Shown piece after piece: positions 6,170 through 6,246 of a stretch of 6,246 bases of DNA. Within the stretch, counting starts at the first letter, position 1. The number at the start of each line of letters is the position of its first letter. Under the pieces are notes generated by a model. It worked only from the letters and a program-made list of their open reading frames with translations, searched no databases and had not been told where the DNA came from. The DNA comes from an uncultured Acidimicrobium sp. (lineage in GTDB: Bacteria > Actinomycetota > Acidimicrobiia > Acidimicrobiales > Ilumatobacteraceae): NCBI GenBank assembly GCA_903853285.1, contig CAINTF010000075.1:1-6246 (forward strand). Direction: 5' to 3'. Both the position numbers and the translations under genes were made by a program.

Positions 6170-6246
6170 GGGGCTGACAGGTTTCGACGTCAGTGTCGCT
6201 GGGCGATCGTGCGACCCGAGTTGCTCAGACTCGTAAAACGGGGCAA
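6170..6246 (+). ncRNA. ssrA: Transfer-messenger RNA (5' part, truncated by window edge)
   Basis: The 5' end GGGGCTGACAGGTTTCGAC is the near-universal start of tmRNA: GGGGCTG forms the 5' acceptor strand of the tRNA-like domain and GGTTTCGAC its D-loop-like part. Two further helices can be drawn: GTCGC (6195-6199) with GCGAC (6211-6215), and CGAGT (6217-6221) with ACTCG (6229-6233), the latter placed where pseudoknot 1 is expected. Only about 77 bases of a normal 350-400 are present, so the tag reading frame, its stop and the 3' acceptor strand are off the window; the tag peptide cannot be read. The smpB gene just upstream supports the call. It acts with SmpB to release stalled ribosomes and mark unfinished proteins for proteolysis. 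Confidence 0.95.

Noticed and set aside
1..6246. CRISPR, insertion sequence, phage, toxin-antitoxin or other new defence system
   Set aside because: I saw no repeat arrays, transposase, integrase or unexplained gene cluster; all long coding frames belong to recognised families.

Overview
The window looks like the chromosome of an actinobacterium (Actinomycetota) with moderate GC content. The main reasons are the block of genes for a Mec-type JAMM peptidase and a CysM-type cysteine synthase near murI, rph and rdgB, which recalls the mycobacterial mec-cysO-cysM ... murI ... rph-rdgB neighbourhood, and the close match of CysM to the mycobacterial O-phosphoserine-dependent enzyme. The near absence of Shine-Dalgarno sequences also fits. 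A low- or mid-GC lineage such as the Acidimicrobiia is my guess, but nothing in the window proves the class.

Layout from left to right: (1) the 3' part of a plus-strand gene for a PLP enzyme of the D-threonine aldolase / D-serine dehydratase fold, whose start lies outside the window; (2) a minus-strand housekeeping cluster transcribed murI -> rph -> rdgB (3242 down to 1037), making glutamate racemase, RNase PH and the XTP/dITP pyrophosphatase; (3) a plus-strand EamA-family membrane transporter, divergent from murI and convergent with cysM; (4) minus-strand mec -> cysM (5574 down to 4115) for cysteine biosynthesis; (5) plus-strand smpB followed by the first 77 bases of ssrA (tmRNA), cut by the window edge. 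The two work together in trans-translation, the rescue of stalled ribosomes. The DNA is densely coding: no gene-free stretch exceeds about 75 bases.

Functionally there are four themes: cell-wall D-amino-acid supply (MurI, perhaps the D-amino-acid PLP enzyme), RNA and nucleotide housekeeping (RNase PH, RdgB), sulfur assimilation into cysteine (CysM, Mec), and ribosome rescue (SmpB, tmRNA). The clearest oddity is that the cysO gene, for the sulfur-carrier protein used by mycobacterial CysM and Mec, is absent from the 53-base gap between mec and cysM. Also notable are an inverted transporter gene between cysM and murI, and very short divergent gaps where TANNNT -10-like boxes sit a few bases ahead of start codons, suggesting leaderless transcription. 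I found no CRISPR, insertion sequence, phage gene or clear unknown system.
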